Source: DASSHC01 sp035693105
Lineage (GTDB): Bacteria > Chloroflexota > Chloroflexia > Thermomicrobiales > Thermomicrobiaceae
DNA length: 18,567 nt
NCBI GenBank assembly: GCA_035693105.1
Contig: DASSHC010000076.1
Location: forward strand, 1-18,567
Reading direction: 5' to 3'
The notes under the pieces were generated by a model that did no database searches, had not been told where the DNA came from, and saw only the letters and a list, made by a program, of their open reading frames with translations. Made by a program: the position numbers and the translations under genes. Shown piece by piece: positions 1-6,508 of this stretch (the stretch's first letter is position 1; every line of letters begins with the position of its first letter).

Positions 1-74
1 CTGGGAATCTCGGTAGCAGCACCTCGTGTTCGCCGAACGTTGCAGTTCGGGTGGACATCACGGCCGACATCGAA

Positions 75-111
75 TCTCAGCCTGCTTGTGACGTTTGAGG
101 GCATACTCCGG
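75..111 (+). repeat. Repeat family A, copy 1
   Basis: A 37-bp segment beginning TCTCAGCCTGCT and ending CTCCGG. It aligns without gaps to the next copy at 128-164, with roughly three quarters of positions identical. It is the most diverged of the three copies in this region. Confidence 0.6.
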
Positions 112-127
112 ACGACCCGGTAGCGCA

Positions 128-164
128 TCTCAGCCTGCTGAAGGCGTTTGCGGAAATATTCTGG
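128..164 (+). repeat. Repeat family A, copy 2 (left arm of inverted pair)
   Basis: It shares the TCTCAGCCTGCT start with copy 1 and has the core GTTTGCGGAA. Bases 131-164 match the reverse complement of 253-286 at 29 of 34 positions. The two copies therefore form an imperfect inverted repeat around an 88-bp interior. Confidence 0.7.
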
Positions 165-193
165 CGTACGCCATCTCGCTCCTAGCCTGTTTC

Positions 194-238
194 AACAGGC
201 TTCGTCTGCTAGCGCTGCGGCTTTAGCCCAGCGCGACC
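194..238 (+). repeat. Repeat family B, copy 1, with hairpin at its left edge
   Basis: The unit runs from CAGGCTTCG through GCTAGCGC to a GCGCTG...CAGCGC palindrome. The preceding bases 184-201 form a perfect hairpin (AGCCTGTT and AACAGGCT around a 2-base centre) that shares the AACAGGCT arm. About 37 of 45 positions match the reverse complement of the copy at the far right end of the window. Confidence 0.7.
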
Positions 239-252
239 CCGGCGGCGGAACT

Positions 253-286
253 CCAGGATAATTCCGCAAACTCCATCAGCAGGCTT
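253..286 (-). repeat. Repeat family A, copy 3 (right arm of inverted pair)
   Basis: This is the inverted partner of 131-164 (29 of 34 positions). Its right end, AGCAGGCTT, runs straight into the second family B copy at 278-323, so the two families overlap like modules of a mosaic element. Confidence 0.7.
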
Positions 287-323
287 CGGAGAGGCTAGCG
301 CGGTGGCTTCAGCCCCGCGCGCC
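278..323 (+). repeat. Repeat family B, copy 2
   Basis: Same layout as copy 1: AGCAGGCTTCG, then GCTAGCGCGG, then GGCTTCAGCC flanked by GCGCGG and CCGCGC. The interior can fold as a hairpin. It has a 2-bp longer spacer after the GCTTCG block than the other two copies. Confidence 0.7.
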
Positions 324-409
324 AAGCGGCACGACGCCACCACGTAAGCCGGCTAACTGCCCGGCTCCCGGGCCACCCGACACCGCGGCTCCCGGGATCG
401 CGGCACTCG

Positions 410-643
410 CTACCGCTCGCCCTCGTCCTCATCCAGTTGCAGCCGGTGCTCGTCGCGGCGCTCGCGGAGTTGCTGGCGCAGCACGCTCAGTTCATCGAGC
501 CGGCGCTCGATCTGGTCGAGGGTGTCCTCGCGCGGGTGGCGCACGTACTCGTCGCGCAGCTCCACCAGCATCTGGGCCAACCGCGCGATGGTGCGTACCA
601 GGTGGACCGGGTCGTCCTCGCGCGTGGGCAGGCTGTAGGGCAT
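410..643 (-). CDS. Small charged coiled-coil-like protein, unknown function
   Basis: A 77-residue protein I do not recognise. The start chosen is the ATG at 643-641 (protein begins MPYSLPTREDD), preceded by GAGAGG about 10 bases upstream; a longer reading would run back into ligA. It starts only 13 bases after the ligA stop on the same strand, so it is almost certainly cotranscribed with ligA. The sequence is rich in Glu, Arg, Asp and Leu. From about residue 14 to the end it looks fully helical, with heptad-like leucines (LAQMLVELRDEY, then IERRLDELSVLRQQLRERRDE), and it ends in an acidic tail. There is no signal peptide, membrane segment or cysteine. It is not recognisably GatC, a common ligA neighbour in other bacteria. 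A partner-binding or structural role is possible but unproven. Confidence 0.6.
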   Translation of the reverse strand: MPYSLPTREDDPVHLVRTIARLAQMLVELRDEYVRHPREDTLDQIERRLDELSVLRQQLRERRDEHRLQLDEDEGER

Positions 644-656
644 CAGGCGTTCCCTC

Positions 657-2705
657 TCACCCAGCGGCCTCATCGTTGGAGTCGGCCAGGCCGTTGAGCA
701 GGCGCAGCAGCCCGGCTTCATCCACGACGGGAATCCCCAGCTCCCGGGCGCGCTCCGCCTTGCTCCCCGGCTCGTCACCCACGATCACCAGATCGGTCTT
801 GCCTGAGACCGAGCTGGTCACCATCGCTCCGGCCTGGCGCAGGAGCTGCTCGGCCTGGCTGCGGGTCAACGACGTCAGCCGGCCGGTTACGACCACCGTC
901 TTGCCCGCCAGCGCCGTTGAGGCCGGCGCCTGCGACTCGGCCGGCTCGCTCATGCGCAGGCCGGCTGCGCGCAGCGCCGCGATCATCTCGACGTTGCGCG
1001 GTAGGTGGAAGAAGTCGTAGACGGCGTCCGCCACCACCTCGCCGATACCGGGGATCGTCTGCAGCTCCTCGGTGGTCGCCGCCATCAGCCGCTCCAGGGT
1101 GCCGAAATGGCGTGCCAGCAGCTCGGCGTTGCGCTCCCCGACATGGCGCACGTTGAGCGAGGCCAGCAGCCGCGAGAGGGGCTTGAGTTTGCTGGCCTCG
1201 ATGGAGGCTTGGAGATTCTCGATGCTCTTCTCGCCGAAGCCCTCCAGTTCGGCGATGGCGCTCCAGTCGAGTTGGTAGATGTCCGGCAGCCAGCGGATCA
1301 GGCCCAGCCGCACGAAGCGCTCGGCGGTCTTGCCGCCGATCCCCTCGATGTCCATCGCGCCGCGCGAAACGAAGTGCTTGACCTCCTCTTCGAGCTGCGC
1401 CGGGCAGGAGGCGTTGGGGCAGTAGCGCATGGCCTCGCCCGGCAGGCGCACCGTCTCGGCGCCGCAGACCGGGCAGTAGGCCGGCATCGCCCAGGCGATC
1501 TCCGCGCCGCTGCGCTTGCTCTCGATCACCGAGATGATCTTGGGGATGACATCGCCCGCCCGCTCGACCACCACCGTATCGCCCAGCATCAGGCCGAGCC
1601 GCCGGATCTCGTCCTCGTTGTGCAGTGTGGCGTGGCGAACCACCACGCCGCCGATCTCGACCGGCTCCAGGATGGCACGCGGGTTGAGCGTGCCGGTGCG
1701 GCCAACGTTGACCTCGATCTCCTTGAGCAGCGTCGTCTTCTGGATCGCGGGGAACTTGTAGGCGGTGGCCCAGCGCGGCTCGCGCCCGACGATGCCCAGC
1801 GCCTGCTGCAGTTCGACCTCGTTGACCTTGACCACGACCCCGTCGATCTCGAAGGGGAGATCGTGGCGCACCTCCTGCCAGCGCTGGATCTCGGCCCAGA
1901 CCTCGTCGATGGAGCTCCAGGCACGGTAGTCCGGCACGACCGGGAAGCCCAGCGCGGCCAGCATATCGAGGTTGCCGCTGTGGGTCGGGCGCGTCTCTCC
2001 CTCGACGAGGCCGACGTCCCAGGCGAAGAAGCGCAGCGGGCGGTTCGCCGTCACCGCCGGATCGATCTGGCGCAGCGCGCCGGAAGAGGCGTTGCGCGGG
2101 TTGGCGTAGAGCGATTCGCCGGCGTCGCCGCGGACCCGATTCAGCTCCTCGAAATCGCGCTTGCGCATGTAGACCTCGCCACGCGCCTCCAGCAGCTCCG
2201 GCACCGGCGTATCGTCGACCGGGCGCAAGCGCAGCGGCAGGTTGCGGACGGTGCGGATATTGGGTGTCACATCCTCACCTTCGACCCCATTGCCGCGCGT
2301 GGCGCCGCGCGCGTAGGCGCCATCGCGGTAGAGGATCGAGACCGCGCTGCCGTCGATCTTCGGCTCGGTAACGAACTGGATGTCACGGCGGCCGGCCAGC
2401 TTATAGACGCGCTCGGCCCACTCGCGCAGGTCCTGCTCGGAGAAGACGTTGCCCAGGCTGAGCATCGGCAGTTCGTGGCGCACCGCTTCGAAGCTCTGCG
2501 ACGGAGGCGCGCCGACCCGCTGGGTGGGCGATTCCGGCGTCACCAGTTCAGGGTGCTCGGCCTCAATGCGCCGCAGCTCGTTGAGCAGCGCGTCGTACTC
2601 GGCATCGCTGACCGAGGATTGATCGAGGATGTAGTACTCGTAGTTGTAGCGGTCAACGAGCATGCGTAGCTCATCGACCCGTCGTCGCACGCTGGCCTCG
2701 TCCAT
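657..2705 (-). CDS. ligA: NAD-dependent DNA ligase LigA
   Basis: Seals nicks in duplex DNA using NAD+ in replication and repair. The 682-residue product has the full bacterial architecture. An Ia region binds NMN (Y20, Y24, D34-x-x-Y37). The adenylation domain carries the nucleophile K116 in EPKIDGSA; most relatives have KLDGLA or KIDGLA. Next come the OB fold, a four-cysteine zinc finger (C411, C414, C429, C434), helix-hairpin-helix repeats (about 450-575) and a C-terminal BRCT domain (about 598-672). The ATG at 2705 is chosen because the protein then begins in the usual place (MDEASVRRRVDEL) with GGAG about 9 bases upstream. A GTG at 2726 and an ATG at 2807 are alternatives, but the latter would extend past the promoter. 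It is divergent from the exo-UvrC gene and followed at 13 bp by the small coiled-coil-like gene. Expression may be damage-controlled (see the candidate SOS box). Confidence 0.97.
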   Translation of the reverse strand: MDEASVRRRVDELRMLVDRYNYEYYILDQSSVSDAEYDALLNELRRIEAEHPELVTPESPTQRVGAPPSQSFEAVRHELPMLSLGNVFSEQDLREWAERVYKLAGRRDIQFVTEPKIDGSAVSILYRDGAYARGATRGNGVEGEDVTPNIRTVRNLPLRLRPVDDTPVPELLEARGEVYMRKRDFEELNRVRGDAGESLYANPRNASSGALRQIDPAVTANRPLRFFAWDVGLVEGETRPTHSGNLDMLAALGFPVVPDYRAWSSIDEVWAEIQRWQEVRHDLPFEIDGVVVKVNEVELQQALGIVGREPRWATAYKFPAIQKTTLLKEIEVNVGRTGTLNPRAILEPVEIGGVVVRHATLHNEDEIRRLGLMLGDTVVVERAGDVIPKIISVIESKRSGAEIAWAMPAYCPVCGAETVRLPGEAMRYCPNASCPAQLEEEVKHFVSRGAMDIEGIGGKTAERFVRLGLIRWLPDIYQLDWSAIAELEGFGEKSIENLQASIEASKLKPLSRLLASLNVRHVGERNAELLARHFGTLERLMAATTEELQTIPGIGEVVADAVYDFFHLPRNVEMIAALRAAGLRMSEPAESQAPASTALAGKTVVVTGRLTSLTRSQAEQLLRQAGAMVTSSVSGKTDLVIVGDEPGSKAERARELGIPVVDEAGLLRLLNGLADSNDEAAG

Positions 2706-2753
2706 GGCCCGAAGCTCCGTCGTCACACCTTCCAGTCGCCGGTTGCCGCTGGA

Positions 2754-2782
2754 AGTATAGCACGGCTTGTTCGTACACTTGT
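2754..2782 (-). promoter_or_regulatory. Extended -10 promoter of ligA
   Basis: Read leftward, there is a TATACT -10 box (2759 to 2754) preceded by TGC, which makes an extended -10. Seventeen bases further upstream the hexamer is ACAAGT (2782 to 2777), a poor -35, as is usual with extended -10 promoters. The start would fall about 40 bases before the ligA ATG. Confidence 0.55.
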
Positions 2783-2785
2783 TCG
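2772..2785. promoter_or_regulatory. Candidate SOS (LexA) box between ligA and exo-UvrC
   Basis: Read leftward the 14-mer is CGAACAAGTGTACG. It matches the Gram-positive LexA/DinR consensus CGAAC-RNRY-GTTCG at every position but one (GTACG for GTTCG). It covers the -35 region of the ligA promoter and also a possible rightward promoter (TTGTTC at 2779-2784, 17-bp spacer, TACCAT at 2802-2807). The match is seen directly; binding by LexA is inferred, and no lexA gene lies in the window. Confidence 0.45.
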
Positions 2786-2845
2786 CACTGGCGGTGGCCA
2801 CTACCATCCACCGCGAGAGCGATCTGTTGGGGAGGCGTGGGCGAG

Positions 2846-4819
2846 ATGGCCGGGCACGACTATCAGGGACTGCACGAGCGTGCCGAGGAGTTCGTGCGCG
2901 CGGAGGGCGGCGCGGTGCCCGAGGAGCTACTGATCGCGCACGTCTTCGGCAACGGCGGCAACGCGGCGCTCTGGCGGCCGCTGCTGCGCCAGATCCTGGA
3001 CGCGCACGAGCGCCTCTCGCTGCGTGCCGACGGCTGCTGGGCGCTGCCCAACGCGCGGCTCGACCGCGACGCCATTCCGGGCGACTTCGTGGTACTCGAC
3101 CTGGAGACGACCGGCCTCAAGCCGGCCCAGCAGCGCGTCGTCGAGGTGGGGCTGGTCTGTTTTGCCGATGGAGCGCAGATCGAGTCCTTCGGCAGCCTGG
3201 TCAATCCCGAGCGGCGCCTGCCGTCCTACATCGCGCGCCTGACGCGCATCGACGACAGCCAATTGATCGGCGCGCCGCGCTTCGTGCAGCTCGCCGACGA
3301 GATCCTGGCGCGGTTGGAGGGGAAGCTGCTGGTCGGCTTCAACCTGTCATTCGACATCGGCTTCCTCAACGCCGAGTTGAAGCGCATGGGCCGCCCGGCG
3401 CTGATCAACGAGCGACTCGATCTCCTGCCGCTGGCCGCGCGCCTCTTGCCGGCGGGGCGACGCCCAGGCCTCGACGGCGTCTGTCGCGCGCTCGGCATCG
3501 AGGTGCGCGAGCGGCACCGGGCGCTGGCCGACGCCGAGCTGACCGCGCTGGCCTTCGGCAAGCTGCTGGCGCTGGCGCGCGAGCAGGGGATGGGCTCGCT
3601 GGAGTCGCTGCAGCGGGCGGCGGCGGGCGAGGTGCCGGTACCGCGCCGGCGTGGCGATGTCGGACGCGGGCGTGCGGTGCTGGCCCATGACCATCTGGAA
3701 GGCATCCCACACACGCCGGGGGTCTACGTCATGCGCGACGCTCGCGACCGCGTGATCTACGTCGGCAAGGCCAAGGATCTGCGCAACCGGGTCGCCTCCT
3801 ACTACTCTCAGCCGCTGGGCTACACGCGCAAGATGGACGGGCTGCTGGAGTCGATCGCCCGTATCGAGACGGTCGAGACTGGCTCCGAGCTGATGGCGCT
3901 GCTGGTCGAGTCGCAGCTGATTCGCCGCTACCAGCCGCAGTACAACCGGCAACTGCGCAACAGCGAGTCGTACCCCTATATCAAGATCGACATCAGCAAC
4001 CCCTGGCCACGGGTGGCGCTCACCCGGCAGCGGGCCAATGATGGCGCGGTCTACCTCGGGCCGTTCCGCGTAGCCAGCGCCGCGAAGACGACGGTCGATC
4101 TGATTCACGATGTCTTCCCGCTGCGCAGTTGTACCCGCTCGTTCCGCACCGCCCGCTCCTACGGCTCACCCTGCCTGGAGCTGGCGCTGGGACGTTGCCC
4201 CGGACCCTGTGTCGGCAGCGCCGACCGCGAGGAGTACCGCGCTACCGTCCACCGGGTAGTCGCTTTCCTGCATGGCGCGCAGGACGAGGCGATCGAGCGG
4301 CTGCACCAGGAGCTGGCCCACGCGGCAGACACGCTTGACTTCGAGAAGGCTGCCCGGCTGCGCGACCGGATGCGGCGCGTGCAGCAACTCGTGCTCAGCC
4401 AGCAGGTGCTCGACGAGGCGGCGGCGCAGGGAACCGTACTGATCGTGACACCCTCGCCGGCGGCTGGCTCCCGCGAACTGCTGCTGGTCTACCAGGGACG
4501 TCTCTGGGCGCAACTACGGCTTTGTCGGGCCGACTCCGATGATGAGGCCGCCGGGCGGCTGGCGCGCTCCTGGCGCCGGGCGGAGAACGCTGTCGCCACC
4601 GTCGATCACGACTCGCTCGACGAGGTCCACATCCTGACGCGCTGGCTGCGCAAGCACGCCGGCCACCCGGCGCTTATTCCGCTGCGCGCTCCGGTTGCCT
4701 GGCCCCAGGTGGTGGTGTCGGTCCGCCGCCTGAGCGACGCCGACTTGCTCGCGAGTGAGGAGCCCGGGGCTGACATCAGCGAGGGCCAGCGCTTTGCGGA
4801 GCCTTCGACGCTATGCTAG
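2846..4819 (+). CDS. DEDDh exonuclease fused to UvrC-like GIY-YIG nuclease
   Basis: A 657-residue fusion. Residues 1-75 look like a small helical, winged-helix-like domain. Residues 80-240 are a DnaQ-type 3'-5' exonuclease: D85 and E87 in VVLDLETTGL, D170 in GFNLSFD, H224 and D229 in RHRALADA. Residues 287-370 are a UvrC/Cho GIY-YIG nuclease: GVY (292-294), IYVG (304-307), R313, metal-binding E355 and YNRQL (366-370). Four cysteines (C429, C443, C451, C455) keep the spacing pattern of the UvrC iron-sulfur cluster, and a UVR helix pair spans about 483-515. The UvrC C-terminal RNase H-like nuclease and its HhH tandem are absent. A Cho-like single incision with end trimming is therefore likelier than full UvrABC dual incision. 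Mycobacteria have a similar fusion. The ATG at 2846 is preferred, with GGGGAGG 10 bases upstream; the GTG at 2837 lies too close to it. The gene ends just before the phosphohexomutase. Confidence 0.9.
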   Translation: MAGHDYQGLHERAEEFVRAEGGAVPEELLIAHVFGNGGNAALWRPLLRQILDAHERLSLRADGCWALPNARLDRDAIPGDFVVLDLETTGLKPAQQRVVEVGLVCFADGAQIESFGSLVNPERRLPSYIARLTRIDDSQLIGAPRFVQLADEILARLEGKLLVGFNLSFDIGFLNAELKRMGRPALINERLDLLPLAARLLPAGRRPGLDGVCRALGIEVRERHRALADAELTALAFGKLLALAREQGMGSLESLQRAAAGEVPVPRRRGDVGRGRAVLAHDHLEGIPHTPGVYVMRDARDRVIYVGKAKDLRNRVASYYSQPLGYTRKMDGLLESIARIETVETGSELMALLVESQLIRRYQPQYNRQLRNSESYPYIKIDISNPWPRVALTRQRANDGAVYLGPFRVASAAKTTVDLIHDVFPLRSCTRSFRTARSYGSPCLELALGRCPGPCVGSADREEYRATVHRVVAFLHGAQDEAIERLHQELAHAADTLDFEKAARLRDRMRRVQQLVLSQQVLDEAAAQGTVLIVTPSPAAGSRELLLVYQGRLWAQLRLCRADSDDEAAGRLARSWRRAENAVATVDHDSLDEVHILTRWLRKHAGHPALIPLRAPVAWPQVVVSVRRLSDADLLASEEPGADISEGQRFAEPSTLC

Positions 4820-4860
4820 CTTCGACAGACGACTCGGGGGTCGGGAGGAGTGCGCGCGTC

Positions 4861-6252
4861 GTGGCTATTCGGTTTGGCACAGATGGCTGGCGGGCGATCA
4901 TCGCCGACGAGTTCACCTTCCACGCCGTGCGGGCGGTGGCGCGAGCAACCGCGGTCGTGCTCTGCCGTGGCGTTGAATCGCCGCGTCGCAAGCTGGTGGT
5001 GGGCTTCGACCGCCGCTTCGAGTCGGACCACTTCGCTCGCGCGGCGGCGGCGGAGCTAACCGCGGGCGGCGTCGATGTCCTCTTCTGCCCCGAGGCGATC
5101 CCGACGCCAGTGATCGCCTTCACCGCGCTCGATCAGGGGACGCGCGGCGCGCTGATCGTCACGGCCTCGCACAATCCGGCGATCTTCAATGGAATCAAGC
5201 TCAAGACGGCGGGCGCCGCACCGAGGACGGTCGTGAACCAGATCGAGCGCGAACTGGCCCAGCCGCAAGCGGCCGAGGAGTGCGCGGCGGGCAGCACGCA
5301 GACCATCGACCCCTTCCCGGCCTACGCGGCGCGCCTGGCACGGCTGGTCGATCTCACCCGGCTCAAAAGCGTCGGTCTGACAGTGGTGGTGGATGCCATG
5401 TTTGGTGCCGGCGCGGGCGTGCTCCCTCGCTTGATCGGCGGCGATGCCACCCAGGTGATCGAACTCAATACGGCGCACAACCCGCTCTTCCCCGGCATCT
5501 CCGCGCCGGAGCCGGTCGAGCGCAATCTGAGCCGCCTCAAAAAGGTGGTGGCCGACGGCTCGGCCACGTTGGGTATTGCCTTCGATGGCGACGCCGACCG
5601 GCTGGCGGTCGTCGACGATGAAGGGCGCTACATCACCGGCCAACTCCTCTTCGCGCTGCTGGCGCGCTACATCCTGGAAGTGCGGCGCGACCGGGGGCCA
5701 ATCGTCAAGTCCACCACCAGCTCGATCATGCTCGATCGCCTGGCCGCGCACTTCAAGGTGCCGCTGCTCGAGACGGCGCCCGGCTTCACCAACATCTCGC
5801 AGACGATGGTGGCCGAGGGCGCGGTGCTGGCGGGCGAGGAGAGCGGCGGCTTCGCCTTTGGGCTGCACATCCCCGACCGGGACGCCATTCTGGCGGCGCT
5901 CCTGCTCCTCTCCTATCTCGTGCAGAGCGGCAAGCGGCTCTCCGAGTTGATCGCCGAGCTGGAGACCATCACTGGCCACTGGGATTTCCGCCGGGTGGAC
6001 CTGCCACTGCCACCGGAGGCGCGCGACGCGCTGCTGGCGCGTCTGCAGAACGTGGCCTGGCCACCGGTCATGGCTGGGCTGAGCCTGAGCAGCGTCTCCC
6101 CAAGTCACAACCAGGTCGAGTTTAGCGACGGAAGCTGGGTGCTGGTGCGCCCCTCCGGCACCGAGCCGCTGCTGCGCATCTATGCCGAGGCGCCGGACGA
6201 AGAGATCGTCGACCATCTCATCGCCGACACGCGCCTCGCGCTGGGAGTGTGA
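4861..6252 (+). CDS. Phosphoglucomutase/phosphomannomutase family protein
   Basis: Interconverts hexose 1- and 6-phosphates in the cytoplasm, feeding glycogen, nucleotide-sugar and envelope precursors. The 463-residue product has the four domains of the alpha-D-phosphohexomutase superfamily. It carries the phosphoserine loop TASHNP (S103), the metal loop DGDADR (D242, D244, D246), the sugar-binding loop GEESGG (325-330) and the phosphate loop RPSGTEP (430-436). The substrate (glucose, mannose or glucosamine phosphate) cannot be fixed from these motifs; GEESGG followed by GLHIPDRDA resembles the dual phosphoglucomutase/phosphomannomutase group more than GlmM. The GTG at 4861 is chosen because GGGAGGAG ends 10 bases upstream and the protein then begins (V)AIRFGTDGWR, as relatives do. 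An ATG at 4813 would add 16 residues and overlap the exo-UvrC stop. The pair is probably cotranscribed. Confidence 0.92.
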   Translation: MAIRFGTDGWRAIIADEFTFHAVRAVARATAVVLCRGVESPRRKLVVGFDRRFESDHFARAAAAELTAGGVDVLFCPEAIPTPVIAFTALDQGTRGALIVTASHNPAIFNGIKLKTAGAAPRTVVNQIERELAQPQAAEECAAGSTQTIDPFPAYAARLARLVDLTRLKSVGLTVVVDAMFGAGAGVLPRLIGGDATQVIELNTAHNPLFPGISAPEPVERNLSRLKKVVADGSATLGIAFDGDADRLAVVDDEGRYITGQLLFALLARYILEVRRDRGPIVKSTTSSIMLDRLAAHFKVPLLETAPGFTNISQTMVAEGAVLAGEESGGFAFGLHIPDRDAILAALLLLSYLVQSGKRLSELIAELETITGHWDFRRVDLPLPPEARDALLARLQNVAWPPVMAGLSLSSVSPSHNQVEFSDGSWVLVRPSGTEPLLRIYAEAPDEEIVDHLIADTRLALGV

Positions 6253-6296
6253 GGGGCGCGGACGGGCTGCCTCTTCACATTTGTGCCGCTCCACGT

Positions 6297-6334
6297 CGGA
6301 TCCCTCGACTGCGCTCGGGATGACAGGGTGAGAT
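6297..6334 (-). repeat. Dispersed repeat family C, copy 1
   Basis: A 38-bp segment whose reverse complement is identical at all 38 positions to 14823-14860. It contains GGATCCCTCGA and GGGATGACAGGG. Its first 31 bases pair with 6380-6410 with one mismatch. Confidence 0.85.
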
Positions 6335-6379
6335 AGGGGCGAACGAGAGGCCAGTCGTCGTCGTCCTTCCCCAATTACA

Positions 6380-6410
6380 CCTGTCATCCCGAGCGCGGTC
6401 GAGGGATCCG
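6380..6410 (+). repeat. Dispersed repeat family C, copy 2
   Basis: Inverted relative to copy 1: 30 of 31 positions are complementary to 6297-6327 across a 52-base loop. The RNA could form a very long stem just before the next promoter. Confidence 0.85.
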
Positions 6411-6451
6411 TCCTCACGAGGCACCCAAACCTCGTCGGTGCGCCAAGGTTG

Positions 6452-6481
6452 TTCCCAATCGGCTCGTACCAGCGTTATAAT
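6452..6481 (+). promoter_or_regulatory. Promoter of the udg-ftsK unit
   Basis: A perfect TATAAT -10 box at 6476-6481 with a weak -35 (TTCCCA, 6452-6457) at 18-bp spacing. It lies 27 bases before the GTG start codon, leaving a short leader that carries the GAGGAGG ribosome site. Confidence 0.6.
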
Positions 6482-6508
6482 GTGTACGGACAGTGTGAGG
6501 AGGCGAGC

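Larger units (their letters stand above)
1..409. other. Gene-free left end made of mosaic repeats
   Basis: I see no credible coding region in these 409 bases. The stretch holds at least two short repeat families, listed separately, with copies in direct and inverted orientation and several internal palindromes. The part from about 325 to 409 lies downstream of the leftward small gene. It contains GC-rich inverted segments and the decamer GGCTCCCGGG twice (about 365-374 and 386-395), but no T-rich tract that would mark a classical intrinsic terminator. Confidence 0.7.
6253..6508. other. Intergenic region with inverted dispersed repeats and a promoter
   Basis: No gene is visible in these 256 bases. 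They hold two inverted copies of a dispersed repeat (6297-6334 and 6380-6410) and then the promoter of the uracil-DNA glycosylase gene. The inverted pair sits directly after the phosphohexomutase stop and could end its transcript. Confidence 0.7.

Noticed and set aside
33..50. CCGAAC-6-GTTCGG palindrome as a further SOS box
   Set aside because: The half-sites are perfect but the spacer is six bases instead of four, and no gene start lies nearby.
131..286. CRISPR array
   Set aside because: The units are few, unequal in length, diverged and in both orientations, with no regular spacers and no cas genes.
1005..2669. Long open frame of 554 codons antisense to ligA
   Set aside because: It is a shadow of the ligA codon pattern in GC-rich DNA. 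It gives a low-complexity Arg/Ala/Asp/Leu-rich product with no family features, while the opposite strand carries every LigA motif.
2706..2807. 34-residue N-terminal extension of LigA from an ATG at 2807
   Set aside because: The extension would span the TATACT promoter box and looks unlike any LigA N-terminus.
4813..4860. ATG at 4813 as the phosphohexomutase start, overlapping the exo-UvrC stop
   Set aside because: The extra 16 residues do not resemble the family start and no ribosome site precedes it, whereas the GTG at 4861 has a strong one. It cannot be fully excluded.
5056..6417. Open frame of 453 codons antisense to the phosphohexomutase and running into the repeats
   Set aside because: No recognisable domain, and it crosses dispersed repeats. 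The sense strand has all four phosphohexomutase loops.
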